Below, in pieces: positions 20,489 through 32,414 of a DNA stretch of 64,000 nt (position 1 is the stretch's first letter; each line of letters opens with the position of its first letter). This DNA comes from Glandiceps talaboti. Lineage: Eukaryota; Hemichordata; Enteropneusta; Spengelidae. The stretch is from contig NC_135554.1 in NCBI RefSeq assembly GCF_964340395.1, positions 7,524,975-7,588,974 of the forward strand, read 5' to 3'. The notes beneath the pieces were generated by a model, which made no database searches, had not been told where the DNA came from, and saw only the letters and a list, made by a program, of their open reading frames with translations. The position numbers were made by a program, and so were the translations under genes.

Positions 20489-22779
20489 TTCAACCAACTG
20501 CACCGAGTATCTCTGAACATCAACAATCTGTATTGCTATTGTTTTATCTTCAAACTCCCTAAATGATAAGACAAGTTTGTGATAATTTCTATCTTGAGAT
20601 GTATTTCTTTCATAATTTGAATAACTCATGTATACATATAATGATAAATAGTGCACACATCAACATATACACACACAGAAAAAAAGGTGTGCATTTACAA
20701 ACATACAAAACAAAACAAGTATAATCACGACATAAACACCATTAAGCCTCTCTAGGCGAGCAAAGATAGAAATGAACCAACACCCTTACTGTGATACATC
20801 AACAATAGTCTATCAGTGGACACTACCAGAATCGGCTAGTCACTGGAAAGTACCTCCCAGTCGTTTGTATTTATATATTCACAGACACAGCCGATAATAA
20901 TACATTTACGGGGAGTAAATAGGCTGGTTATTTCTACACCACTTAAATTAAATATATCACTCGTTTGTGGTAGCTAGCCCATATCACATTACTGGTCTTT
21001 ATCAGTTAAAGTAGTGGTACCACAGTCCCATTTATCCATATTAACAGACTATTCGTTTATTTGCACACTTCCTACTTATGTTTACTAATGCATTCAACAT
21101 TTCACAGTGGCCACACCTGAATACTGTATAATGATCTATCTGCGAGTTTTCTTTATAACTGTATACCTGTCATACAAACACCACGTAAAATATAATATAT
21201 TGGTCGCTCTAGTACTACCAAGCCGCGGTTTACAACACCCATTACTCCAGGGGCGAATACGCATAAGGTTTACCCATATTCCATTGTACAAGTGACAATG
21301 ACAGCGCTTGTATTTTATTGAGACTAAACTGTATTTAAGTGGTGATTTGTTTCATTCGTATCATATGGGGAACTTTGTATCGTCAAACTGTATTGACTCT
21401 ATTGCAACTGTTCAGCGAATTTTCTGAAAACGAGGACAGAGCGAAGATACATAACGACTTAAAAGCCAGATTTTGACTCTCAGGTAATGTTATCTTATCG
21501 GTGTCGTCATACGGTTTGCATACTATTCTCCTTTTTTATCTATATGAAGAAACCGCTTTTATCACGGTCCGTAACACGGTCAGCAATAAATAAAAAAGTA
21601 TTTCAATTCGCTGTCATGTATTGATTCTCGGTTTTGTGAATGATATATTATCATATACCATCAAATAGGCATTCTTGATTAAAAACAAAACAAATCCTCA
21701 TTTGACAGATTGACGGAGAATCTCTAATATTTACCTTTTTTCAACTTAACTAAGAGTCGCGAGTTGAAACTTTCATCTGAATTTGCATTTCTATATCATA
21801 TTGTATTTGCAGTTTTGACGGGGAAAACACCAGTTGAATTTCACAAACATATGCCTGTAGGTCGTAAACAGACTTCCTGCTATATTAACTTGTTAAGTTA
21901 AGTATGGCGATGCTTCTCTGAAAGAACATCACGTACACAAAATGACCGTTGCCCACGATGTTAACGTCCATTTAAAAAAAAAAAATCCAACCTTTAATAA
22001 GTCTCAGTAAATGTTAATACTCAACTGTTGGGAGCAAAATATATTTAATTCATATTCACAGTTGGTATCTACCTAGTTATAATTCTGTTTAAAATACTTT
22101 ACAGACTGTTTACTGTGTTTCTTTATTTCCTGCTGTGTGACACAGTTCAAAATCTCAGCTCTGGCGACACCCACCATATTAAAGTATATCGCGTGTGTGA
22201 CGTTATGATTAAAACACTTCAAAAATGGTAAGCCATTACCTACAATCGAAAGTTACGTGTATTATCACAGATGGGGTGCAGTAGTTAGCGACACCGTTTG
22301 CGAAAATGGATATGGACGAATGATTTGCTGAAGTGGTAGAGGCAATGCGAAAAGCTGGAGGCAATGCGAAAAGCTAATAGCAGTTTGGTAGTCACTTGTC
22401 ACGGTTGACATGCCAGCAATTTATACTAAAATAAAATGAATATAACACGTACCCTTACTTACAATATTTTGATCCTGTCTCAATATACGTTCTCTTCAGT
22501 TGACCTTCAACTTGCTGAGTGTACAGCAATGCACTTCTCGTACTTAATTACACAACTTGGGAGAGCAGGAGTGGGTGAGTCAACGAATTGGCGATAACTG
22601 GAGTCTAACTGTGTCCGAGGTTACACAACATTTGAGTATAAATAACTCTCATTGAATACAACTACTGTGGGGTCTCTAACAAACTTCTCGTTTCGAATTC
22701 TATGTTTACAATATATAAAGGTCATCTTAGGCGAAGGCTAGCTAAAGCTATACACAATAAACCTGTAACATTATTCTGT

Positions 22780-24030
22780 TTGTGTACTGTACATACAGAA
22801 TGATATAGGATTGCTATTGATGTCTGGGACCCGTCTTGATGTAAACATAATTACAGTGGATTACGTCTATCGGGGGTCACCTTTCTGACACAAAAGAACA
22901 GGGCAAGTTGGTATACCATCTGTCACATTCAACGATCTATACATCAAGTTTATCTTCAATAAAAGTAAAGTTATGACAGTAGAAAAACTATAGAATATAA
23001 AACCAATTGTATGTATAACATTTTATGTGAATACCTAGCATTCCGTATATAAACTCGGAATTGTATATACGAACCCAAAATGGTTTGGTAACGATCCATG
23101 TGATTCGATATCCTGAATGACAATAACACTCTGACAAGTATGAAATGGCAATGATTATAACACTCAATCGTATTGAAATGAAGGGGGATAGTTGTATTTG
23201 TTAGAACAGAAAACCAAGCCATACGAGATCATCTCAATAAGTCCTCTTTTTTTCTGGCTGGAAGGAAATTTGAACCAAGCGAAATAAATACACGGGAAGG
23301 TATACAAACGAGAAATATCGTGGTACTTGGCACATAGTACTATCAAGGGTGGCGATTGTCATACAAATAATTATGCATAATTGTAATGATGAGGTAAAGA
23401 TTCCCTCTACTTTCCAACGTATATATACAGTGCATGCGTCACCATTGTTCACCTAAGCGGAACAAATAACTGTCTACTGCGTATGACTTTAGTAAGCGCT
23501 TGTTTTGACCTTAAAACGACCCTATTACTTAATCAATATATTCAGTTCATTGAGGTGTACTACATGACAATACACATACATTATTCAATCAACATTCCAG
23601 AGTTTCAAGTTACAGGCAAATGGTCAAAGTGCATTGGTCATGATAAGAAGGAGATAAAAGACTACATCGACAGTTATTTGAGAAATCAAGAAATTCTGTC
23701 TAAAAAACTCAATTAATACTGGTAAGCGTATGTTCACCGCAAAGTGTTATTTACATATAAAAGATAACAAAATAATGCAAGCCTCATCATGCCATATATT
23801 GTCAAGTTGTTAACAAAATCAGCCAAAGCGAATAAACGGGTAGAACAGCCCTTAGCAATATCTCAAAATGGTTTAAACAAGTCAAGCGTCATTGCCCATG
23901 ATAAGTACTCTTTTCATGCCCCCCTTTTTACCACCATTATCCTCACAATGTATTCTCGTAAAACACATACTTGAATTTATTTATTTTTAGATACACCATT
24001 CAATTTATGTAAGGGTCATTTATCGTTAGG
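22780..24030. other. Intergenic stretch between genes B and C
   Basis: AT-rich, no domain seen. A plus-strand frame at about 23596-23716 (ending DSYLRNQEILSKKLN) looks protein-like and could be a small terminal exon, but no splice border or homologue supports it. Confidence 0.3.
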
Positions 24031-24036
24031 TAACTG

Positions 24037-24248
24037 TTAGTACTTGGGGTTCACAGTTAACACACCTGCACTTTTTTTCGGCAATTTTAAGTCAAACACT
24101 GGATCCACCGTACACTCATCAAATTCGAGGTTTTTAACTTGCTCAGTCTCACTTACCAAACCGTAGGCTGTCTCAGTCAGCCTGTCCTCTTCCTCTACTC
24201 GAACACCATCTTCCTTGGTATTGTCAGAGCAACCATTCATTGAGGCTT
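24037..24248 (-). CDS. Terminal cytoplasmic exon of gene C
   Basis: Ends with the stop after VLTVNPKY. The best-fitting acceptors are TTTCAG (exon from 24248, phase 1) or TATTGTAG slightly upstream (phase 2, adding Leu/Val residues). The peptide is acidic and contains TAYGLV and DPVFDLKLPKKSAG. A tyrosine in an acidic context suits a receptor tail that could be phosphorylated; this is inference. The preceding known exon (27737-27885) ends in phase 0, so at least one connecting exon between 24.3 and 27.7 kb has not been identified. Confidence 0.6.
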
Positions 24249-24748
24249 CTGAAAGCAATACTAAGCTACAATAAAAAGGAATTATGGTGAAACAGATGAC
24301 TCGGAGTCCAATGAGTATTTACGTGCCTTTCGGATCTAAGGCCAGAAAATATCACGTTGTCAATTATAGCCTTCGATCCATCTCCAGTGTCTCACATCAG
24401 AACGTGCAGACCCAGTATCAACCATCGTCTTTAAACCTTTCTCCAACTACGGTACCAGCAAACCTAAACAATCACCCTGGACCATCATCTGGGATTGTCA
24501 CATGGGCCAGCGCATATCAAATAATTCCCAACACGCGCACTGTTTTTGGTTATAACGAAGATCGACTTTATCTATACATTTCTCGTCATCTCGATCGGTG
24601 AGAAAACCTACGTAACCGTTATGATACATTTCAAGGTTTACGTAAGTTTCTATTCTTAGGAATGACCCTTGTTGTAAAAGAGGATCGCAAGACGTTTTTG
24701 AACCTATATACAATCTGTTATCACATAAATACGTGTCTCGCTGTCTAT

Positions 24749-24781
24749 CTATCTGTCTGTCTGTCTGTCTGTCTGTCTGTC
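24749..24781. repeat. (CTGT)n microsatellite
   Basis: Short CTGT tract followed by CT-rich sequence to about 24838. Confidence 0.9.
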
Positions 24782-24931
24782 AATATTTCTTTCTCTCTTC
24801 CCCTCTCTGCCTCTCTCTCTCCATCTCACCCTCCCTCCTAATAGGGTTGATACACGGAAGTAGTATGATAGGTACAGGTATCACACAATAACAATTAACC
24901 CTATGTTTATATATTGTATATTTTAGTTCAG

Positions 24932-25027
24932 CCAGCGATAATAGATGCACCACGTATAGAAAATATCGAAAAGTATCGTCACCGTAAACTGGAATGCCTG
25001 GCAAAGTGAATTAATTTTGATATTGGT

Positions 25028-25109
<82 letters not shown>

Positions 25110-25304
25110 AAAGTACAAAATATGGTTCAAGAAGTCAACTGCTTTACTTCGCACCCCCGGTTTGTCCTTCAAAGTCAAACCTATTTGTGGTCGATAGTTT
25201 GTTCCCCTACACGAACTACATGTTTGCTGTACGGACCTATAGACATGATGTCGGTAACGGCGGTGATTAAAGTCCAGATGTAACAGAGACTACTAAATGC
25301 GACT
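24932..25304 (+). pseudogene. Inverted pseudo-copy of a gene C FN3 exon
   Basis: Plus-strand sequence aligns along its whole length with the minus-strand exon 33320-33629. It begins after 'agttcag' with PAIIDAPRIENIEKYR-like codons (functional copy PALREAPFIENTERYQ) and ends YMFAVRTYRHDVG, then VTETTKCD and a retained GTAAGT donor. It has frameshifts near 24990 and an in-frame stop (GD-stop) at about 25268. A (GATA)n tract at 25027-25109 sits exactly where the functional exon has GGTGATGGTCCGATAG. Similarity continues about 45 bases into the following intron, so it arose by DNA duplication, not retroposition. Confidence 0.85.
25027..25109 (+). repeat. (GATA)n microsatellite inside the pseudo-exon
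   Basis: About 20 units of AGAT/GATA. The flanks on both sides align to adjacent codons of the FN3 exon, placing the birth of the array within former coding sequence. Confidence 0.95.
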
Positions 25305-25349
25305 GTAAGTTGATACTATATATTGCAGTTTTCCTCCCATACCAAATCA

Positions 25350-27700
25350 TAAGGACATGTAGGAGGCCATTTAGTGGCATAAGGTTTGAATATTATTTAT
25401 TATTCACTGAGTGTGTATCAATTATGTTCAAATGAAGCCAATAAACAATCCTAACGTTTGTTCTGTATGCTTGGGTAAATGTACGTATGTCTGCATGTAT
25501 GTGTATCTCTGTGAATTTGAATAATTTCATTTCAAAAATCATTCCACCAGTTCCACTACATACTTATCACAAAGTCCTTCAGATTTCTTATAGTTTGGCA
25601 CACCTTTTTTTTCCAATTGAGGGGTGTGAACTGTAGCCAAGATTTGTGCATTCCAGAAATTATTATGTGTAGGAACAAAAAACTCAAGACCTCCCTAACG
25701 GACGGAATTCAGTTCAAATATCTAGTTAAAATTATTTGTAAAGTTACCAAAATTTGCGTACTTGCAACAAATTATTGGTACTAGTCGCATGTCGGCCCTA
25801 ATTAATACGTTACAATGTTACCAATTATTACGATTATTGTTGAGAGTTCTCTAACATTGTGATACATCGATAGAAGACCTCGGCCAGGTCGACGGAATTT
25901 CTAAAATGTGTGTAAAACCTAAATGTCTAACCCATTTCTCGATTCCCAAAATATAAGGTAGGATTAATTATTTTATTATGCATCTCGAACTATCTGCAAT
26001 AATCAAGAAGAATAGTGTCGATACATAAAAAAAATAAAATTCAGTTGCCATGGTAACGTACATATCAGATCATGTCACGATAGCATGACGTACATTTGTA
26101 TGTTCTGTTTTGCGCAGGAGGTTATTTGAAGTAAGGATTGACCAAGTTATTGTTTTCTCATGTACGGTCATATGACAAAATTTCATCTGGAGACTTCTGC
26201 TTAGTAATGTTCATACAACTCCATACACCAATTATTATGGCAAAAAGCAAAAATAAGAAAAGGAAAGGTCCCAAGTAAAGGACTGGCAGCGAACAATGTT
26301 GTGTGAAATCATGCTTTAAAGTTCACATACGCTGATAATTGCATTGCATGATAACAGCATTTTCTGTCTTATAAAGGTTACTGACGTATTTCGATTTTTC
26401 TTACTGATGTATTTTCATTTTTAGTAAATATTGACCTAAAATAATATCGTGATTGTAGGTTAATATAAAATATGAAAAGCTAGTGCTAATGCGAATATAA
26501 ATATTATGCAGAATGATTGCTTCTATAGGGCGTTTACTTATCTTGTGCCAGAAATCTCCCAACTTGCATGCAGAAAATAACGAAGCATTCCATTTTGTTT
26601 ATCAGCAATGTTTTATTCAAGCCCACTCACCTCCCTTACTATGAATTTCAAATACAACAACGAAATGACCAAAAGTACTAAATAGCGTCATATATCTTTC
26701 AATTGAATATCCATACCGGATTTAGCGTAAATACGTGAATTGTGGTGATCTAGTAGTGTTAAAGTAAGGCCCAATTCAACTTAAATGTCAAATCCTTGTA
26801 ATTTGGAGCTTATCTTGATAACAATGACAGGGAAAAGGATAAATATTTTCTGTATCATTTCTTTCCATGTTCACAGAAGGACGGGCGGATGGACAGACGG
26901 ACAGAGAGACAGATATACACGTACGTACGTACGTACCTACTTACGAGCATGCATACATACATACACATATACATACATACATTAAAAAAGATAATGTTAC
27001 CGAACAGCGAAACATGATGTAATAGTCAAGACTAACTTCCGGTATTATTGTGAAATGTTGTCTGGTTGTTAATGTTTTCGAAAATCATGAAAATATATAT
27101 AATAAAAGATACTAAAATGTTAACATTGAATATAAATGATATACACCAGATTATACATTTTCACTGTCTATGGCATTTCAACTTGTTCAATATAGACAAA
27201 GTCTGTGTGCATTACTACTAGTCGTTTTATGATGCATTATTGTAGATGCCAGTGTCTATTTTTTTTTCCAGTCTCCATAACATTCTAAATCGGTACAGCA
27301 CAACACAATGTATCGACTGTCGTGCAATCATGCATGGTTCATTCCGGAATGTTGTTGCCTCGTTCTGTGGGATTGCTTAATGATGTGTACGCGTCAGAGT
27401 TCTGAAACACAAATGGTAAAAAAAAATGCTGTTGAAAAAAAGTGGAAAATAGATGACGAATGTACCGCAACCCTTATTCTTGCTGTACATCTTTAAATGC
27501 TAATGTAAAATTACTAAAGTAGATATTCCGCTACAAGACTAAAGGTAATGCTTTATTGATTTTATATTAATAACCTGTTCTTGTAAACACTGCATGTATA
27601 ATAGTTGCAATTGTTAAACATGCTACTCACACTAGTCGTTGATTAGAATCGATCAACTTGTATTGTCAGACATTATTGATACTAATCACCAATACTGGTC
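25350..27700. other. Unassigned intronic or intergenic sequence
   Basis: No exon found. It contains short GTAC and CATA repeats (about 26918-26985). It probably includes the intron(s) before gene C's terminal exon and one unidentified connecting exon. Confidence 0.4.
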
Positions 27701-27736
27701 ACAGTGTAACAGCCGATGACTCTAAACTATACTTAC

Positions 27737-27885
27737 TCTTGGTTCAAGATCGGCATAGTGTCCTTCGTTTGATAAGCCTTGGTGATGACCATGATTCACA
27801 TCACTACAGGCTGTGTCTTCACTTTCATGGATTTCGCCCTTTACCTCTCCAACTTCCTCGTAGTTACTGTCATCCTGAATATTAC
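27737..27885 (-). CDS. Cytoplasmic tyrosine-motif exon of gene C
   Basis: A 149-bp exon, phase 1 in and phase 0 out, bounded by acceptor ACATAG and donor GTAAGT. The peptide starts NIQDDSNYEEVGEV, then acidic and His-rich sequence, ending HYADLEPR. It matches exon 48571-48731 of gene D in border phases and in its two tyrosine motifs (NYEEVGEV/TYMEIGEI at the start, HYADLE/SYSDLE at the end). YADL- and YEEV-type motifs are of the kind bound by SH2 domains when phosphorylated. That role is inferred; no kinase or phosphatase domain is encoded nearby. Confidence 0.8.
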
Positions 27886-28063
27886 CTATGTTTCAAAGTA
27901 ACAATGGATACTGTAGACTTACTGCATATTAATGCAATGAATGTGCAATATACAATGTCCATGATTGAGGACATGACGACCATGGTGTTGATTAGACATT
28001 ATAGGCAAATGATAATATTATGATACCATGAATGCTATTCTCTATTTTAATTTTTAATTTTTA

Positions 28064-28215
28064 ATGAATGAATGAATGAATGAATGAATGAATGAATGAA
28101 TGAGTGAATGAGTGAATGAACGAATGAATGAATGAATGAATGAATGAATGAATGAATGAATGAACGAATGAATGAATGAATGAATGAATGAATGAATGAA
28201 TGAATGAATGAATGA
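28064..28215. repeat. (TGAA)n microsatellite
   Basis: Long TGAA array with a few TGAG and CGAA variants, in a gene C intron. Confidence 0.95.
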
Positions 28216-28363
28216 ACTTGTAAATAATTTGATATTATGAAAAGCTTTTTAGGTCACGGGTATGATATGTGCATTTCCATGCAATCTATCCAGGCTGTCA
28301 TAACCCATCCTCTATATACAGATATATGCACATACAAAGCTAAGATCATGGCATACAAAATAC

Positions 28364-28452
28364 CTTTTAAGTTAGGCATAGCATACTCTTCGTTTGATTT
28401 CTTTGAAATCAAATCTCCTTGAGTAGTCTCCCTCGATGGTCTTCCATTTTTA
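28364..28452 (-). CDS. Juxtamembrane exon of gene C
   Basis: An 89-bp exon, phase 2 in and phase 1 out, with acceptor CACCTTAG and donor GTATTT. It encodes KNGRPSRETTQGDLI, then KKSNEEYAMPNLK: a basic stop-transfer side followed by a tyrosine motif. Gene D's counterpart (48826-48878) has the same phases but is shorter and lacks the tyrosine. It connects the membrane exon 28709-28820 to 27737-27885 with no frame break. Confidence 0.8.
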
Positions 28453-28477
28453 CTAAGGTGAACATATAATAACATAT

Positions 28478-28478
<1 letters not shown>

Positions 28479-28529
<51 letters not shown>
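28479..28529. repeat. (AATC)n microsatellite
   Basis: Pure AATC units between the juxtamembrane and membrane exons of gene C. Confidence 0.95.
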
Positions 28530-28531
<2 letters not shown>

Positions 28532-28708
28532 TAAATTAATGTTTTGTTGACTGTAGATAAGCGGATTACAGAACCTATATTATAGTAACTGTTATATCAA
28601 AATTAGTTGATATGATCATATTCATATTTATGTATTAGTACATGATCGGTACAGTTAGGAAATTTTGTTTTAATCTATCGATTCGAAAATTTAAATTCAA
28701 ATACGTAC

Positions 28709-28820
28709 CGTCGAAAGCAAATAAACACAAGTAACACCGACATAAATATAGGAACAGAAACTCCTACTGCAGTCCCAGATATCACTCCGGCAGTCCAACG
28801 GGAGGAATGAATTGATGTGG
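28709..28820 (-). CDS. Transmembrane exon of gene C
   Basis: A 112-bp exon, phase 1 in and phase 2 out, with acceptor CTTAAG and donor GTACGT. The peptide runs TSIHSSRWTAGVISG, then a hydrophobic Ala/Val/Ile/Leu stretch of about 25 residues ending VFICFRR. This gives a type I single-pass topology, with FN3 domains outside and the tyrosine tail inside. It aligns with gene D's 50101-50209. Confidence 0.85.
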
Positions 28821-29186
28821 CTTAAGAAGCATAATATGTAGCATGTCAACATTTAAGGTATACCTTGAAACCCTAACGTAAAGTTGTAACAGTTGACTAC
28901 CAATACATAGGAGTATATTGTTGTTTTTGTTGTTGTTGGTTTTGTTGTCGTTTATATTTGAAGATCGTGGAATTTGTAGTTGAAGATTCTTCACTTTCTT
29001 GCATGTGACGGAAACAATACTGATTCCCGACATTTGGCAAAATTGTCAATAATTATGTCGAATGTGTAACTGTTACAATTAAGATTCAAAACACAGTCTA
29101 ATTCACACAAACATTTGATACTAGGTTTTTTACCGTGGGTTTGCAATTATAAAAGGAAATTTCATGAATCATTATGTTTTACTCAC

Positions 29187-29250
29187 AATTTGTTTCAGCC
29201 GTTGTTGTACTACTTCTAATGCTGATACAGCAACTATCTTCAGGAATAGC
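29187..29250 (-). CDS. Short Cys-Cys linker exon of gene C
   Basis: A 64-bp exon, phase 0 in and phase 1 out, with acceptor ATTCAG and donor GTGAGT. It encodes AIPEDSCCISIRSS, then Thr-rich sequence. Gene D has an exon of identical length and phase (50761-50824, AVAENGCCTSENSS). It completes the last FN3 domain (its first residues follow YTVQV) and provides a Ser/Thr-rich stalk. Confidence 0.85.
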
Positions 29251-29410
29251 CTGAATGGGAATGGAATGTGTAAAAGTAACACTGATTACATTGTTAACGC
29301 ATGGTTTTGAATCGGAATCAAGACCATATATGTAAGCTATCCTGAGAGTGGAATATATAAGTGTTGGTAGTATCGAATATTGTCTATTAACTATTAGCAT
29401 TCTCTGTTAC

Positions 29411-29643
29411 CTGCACTGTGTATTTTGTCGCTGGATTCAGGCCATCGATAACATAGATAACACTTTCACTGTCAACATCTACGATATCGACGTACACAAA
29501 GTTTCCCATTCCCTTGCCAGTTTCCCAATAGAATAACATGTATGACTTGATAATACCATTGGAATATAGAGGGGGATACCACTTTGCTTGAATTTCTGTG
29601 TCTGATACTCCCTGAGCTTGCAAGTTCAGTGGCAGTAACGGAT
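29411..29643 (-). CDS. Membrane-proximal FN3 exon of gene C
   Basis: A 233-bp exon, phase 1 in and phase 0 out, with acceptor TTACAG and donor GTAACA. FN3 hallmarks are visible: PLLPLNLQAQGVSDTEIQ, the B-strand Trp in AKWYPP, NGIIKSYMLFYWET, then IDGLNPATKYTVQV with the conserved Leu and Tyr. FN3 domains mediate extracellular protein contacts. It corresponds to gene D's 51471-51718. Confidence 0.9.
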
Positions 29644-30176
29644 CTGTAAGAACATATGCATAATACGTCCATGTTACAGCTATACAGGGAGAACAACATT
29701 AAATGCATGTTTTGAATTGGCAATGTTCCACGTATGATAAGGTAACCAATTGCAGCTCCACCAATTTGATATTAATGAACATTCCAGACATGTTAACACA
29801 TTAGCAAAGTCAAAAGACAACTACGATAAAACGGTGGGTAAAAATTATAATTACACATAAGTCATATAACGCGAATGGATGAGGTAGGGTTAGCTGCAAA
29901 TTCAATACGTTTTGAAATACATCTGGACTTTGCTGTCATGCACAATAAGATATATATATGTCGTTATTTTTGTGGGTTTTTTTTGGTGTGATTGCATTGC
30001 ATGTATTATGCAATAAGATAGGCGTTTGAAAATAATGTTTAACACGAGTACCAGGGAAAGGAAGGATACCAATAGACTATTTCCATCATGGTGTTCCGCT
30101 AACAAAAATGAGATAAAGTAAAATGTATGCATGACAGACATGGACCCCTGTCAAACGTAAAATAATATATACTTAC

Positions 30177-30420
30177 GTGTAGACTTTGTTGTCCTGACTA
30201 ACTGTTTACTATGAGGGCCATATCCTGCCATATTATCCATGGTCACTGTCACTTCATAACTTGTACAAGGATTGAGTTGTGTGATTGTCACACCTGTGAC
30301 GTCAGAGTCGGTCGTTATAGTGTCGTATTCTGCATTACTTCCATTCACTCTGTAGTGAACTGTGTATGACGTCACTTCATCACATTGAAGTCTGGCTGGT
30401 TCAAGGTCAGCATCATCTAT
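30177..30420 (-). CDS. FN3 second-half exon of gene C
   Basis: A 244-bp exon, phase 0 in and phase 1 out, with acceptor TTTCAG and donor GTAAGT. It encodes IDDADLEPARLQCDEV, then TSYTVHYRVNGSN, ITQLNPCTSYEVTVTM and GYGPHSKQLVRTT: the C-to-G strand half of an FN3 domain. The A-B strands come from 30999-31069. It is very similar to gene D's 54591-54831. Confidence 0.9.
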
Positions 30421-30631
30421 CTGAAAGCAATAGTGTGTAGACATGCCCGTTGTATTGTTACACGTCTGTTTGGTATAACATGATGAGGACAAAAATAACA
30501 AACATCATATGAAGAACTGCTCACACGGCTTTCAAACAGGAAACAATTCATCGGCGTGTGAGAAACCAGCGTCAACATTAAGCTAACATTAGAAATTACT
30601 AATGTGTTTGCAACTGGTTGTTAAGAGTCAC

Positions 30632-30709
30632 CTCAATTGCGAGCGCAATACTTCTATAAAATTCTTGACGTACTATAACTGCTGTCTCAGCTTTTCCCTC
30701 TGCCCATCG
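30632..30709 (-). CDS. 26-codon FN3 insert exon of gene C
   Basis: A 78-bp phase 0-0 exon with acceptor TTACAG and donor GTGACT, encoding RWAEGKAETAVIVRQ, then EFYRSIALAIE. Being symmetrical and a multiple of three, it could be skipped without breaking frame: 30999-31069 ends in phase 0 and 30177-30420 begins in phase 0. It would lengthen an FN3 loop between the B and C strands. Alternative inclusion is inferred. Confidence 0.6.
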
Positions 30710-30998
30710 CTGTAATTAAATACTTCGTAATTACATGAATACGAGAATTATGTAGATCGATATAACAGCATTGTCTGGTAAGGTTAAATGTGTCGTGGAT
30801 GACTTTTTTCACTGGCCATGTCACATGAAGTGTATACAAAGTTAAAACAGGCGGATTTTAGATAAATAGTAATATCCATACTCAACCAAGGGTTTATGTT
30901 CAAGCTAACATTATGCAAAATGTCACTAGCAAGCCTTTTTATGTGATGACATGGATTGGAATAGTTTTAATTGAATTGAACTATTTTACGATGCTCAC

Positions 30999-31069
30999 CT
31001 CCCACGTCACTTGAATATATGATGATGACACTGTGTTAGCTTCAATGATTATTGGCCTACCCTGTGGGT
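30999..31069 (-). CDS. FN3 first-half exon of gene C
   Basis: A 71-bp exon, phase 1 in and phase 0 out, with acceptor TACACAG and donor GTGAGC. It encodes PQGRPIIIEANTVSSSY, then IQVTWE, the A and B strands of an FN3 domain with the conserved Trp. The domain is completed by 30632-30709 and 30177-30420. No matching exon was found upstream of gene D's second half. Confidence 0.75.
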
Positions 31070-31538
31070 CTGTGTATAAAATAATATAATGAACGACAAA
31101 AGTTAGTATATATGTTACACACAATCCGTGAAAATGCCCAATTCATGAAATGTGCATGTAACTTTGCCCAGTTCATGGAATGGTCAACCTTAAACAAATG
31201 CAATATAGATTACGATCTAAAAGGGGCCAACTTAAATATTTTAAGCAAGAGTTTTTGAACTGGAGTGTTGATTATCGAACTTTATTAACAACCCAACCCA
31301 ATCTACACTGAATTATCATAAAATAAGAATTGTGAAGTGATGAGTGATGAGTGATGAGTGATGAGTAAATACATGGTAATAAGGTTGTGTGATTATTATT
31401 CTTTTTTGTGTGTGTCTTATAAAAGATGCTCATTTCATGTACTGGGCAAATCTTACAATACCCACTTCCTAACCCGGGCAACACGATTGCCTATTTCATG
31501 AACTTGGTTAAGTAGCCTACATATTTACAGATTGGGAT

Positions 31539-31671
<133 letters not shown>

Positions 31672-31736
31672 GAGTTTCATTCTTCCTTCGCCAAGTAGAG
31701 TGCTCGATCACCTTGGAGAGCTATCATACATAAAAA

Positions 31737-32414
31737 TGAAAGAAGACGAGTCTGATATTACATTGTGGAGTTACACTACGGACCGTTTCACCAGAAGGAT
31801 CGTCGGGTGTAATCGTGTGGTTTAATAGTAGTTGTTAGCTATACATTCTGCTAAAAAAAAGCAAAGAAAAAAAAGCGTTGTTTACAAAGCAACAGTCACC
31901 ACTAACCAAGATCACAAATCATACATAGGTGTTAGTGACACAGAATTCAAAAGCAGGTTTAACAACCACAAGTCTTCATTTAAACTTGGTCACAAGAAGA
32001 AAGACACTGCGCTCAGCAAATACATTTGGCACCTAAAGACAGCAAAACTAATTACGACATACACTGGTCAGTTCTCAAGCAGACTTCATCATACTCAAAT
32101 GTTACCAAACGATGTCAACTATGTCTCTGGGAAAAAATATTTTATTATAACTGCCGACAAATCAACGAACTTGAACAGCAGAACTGAATTAATCAGTAAA
32201 TGCCGGCACGCTAACAAGTTCTTACTTAATAATACGTAACCTTTGTTGTCAATTTTTTGTGTACACACAGCCGTCAGTGAACACACATAAGTTATGTACA
32301 TAAAGCAGAATGTATAGCTAACAACTACTATTAAACCACACTATTACACCCGACGATCCTTCTGGTGAAACGGTCCGTAGTGTAAATCCACAATGTAATA
32401 TCAGACTCGTCTTC

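Larger units (their letters stand above)
19060..22780. repeat. Duplicon B, intron and 5' flank of gene B
   Basis: Similar to 2000-2270 and 5985-10600 of duplicon A, interrupted by indels. Relative to A it lacks the 3.7-kb intron insertion, the foldback element and the 7595-9345 block. About 19820-19930 shares words with 60815-60950 and is probably a dispersed repeat. No further exon is supported. Confidence 0.75.

Noticed and set aside
24284-24601. 105-codon plus-strand frame with NNHPGPSSG
   Set aside because: It recalls the start of some LINE ORFs, but no adjoining LINE sequence or splice context supports it.
27658-28023. 121-codon plus-strand frame
   Set aside because: Antisense to the spliced cytoplasmic exon 27737-27885, which has paralogue and splice support.
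28064-28529. TGAA and AATC arrays as a possible CRISPR or satellite array
   Set aside because: Plain tetranucleotide microsatellites without spacers.
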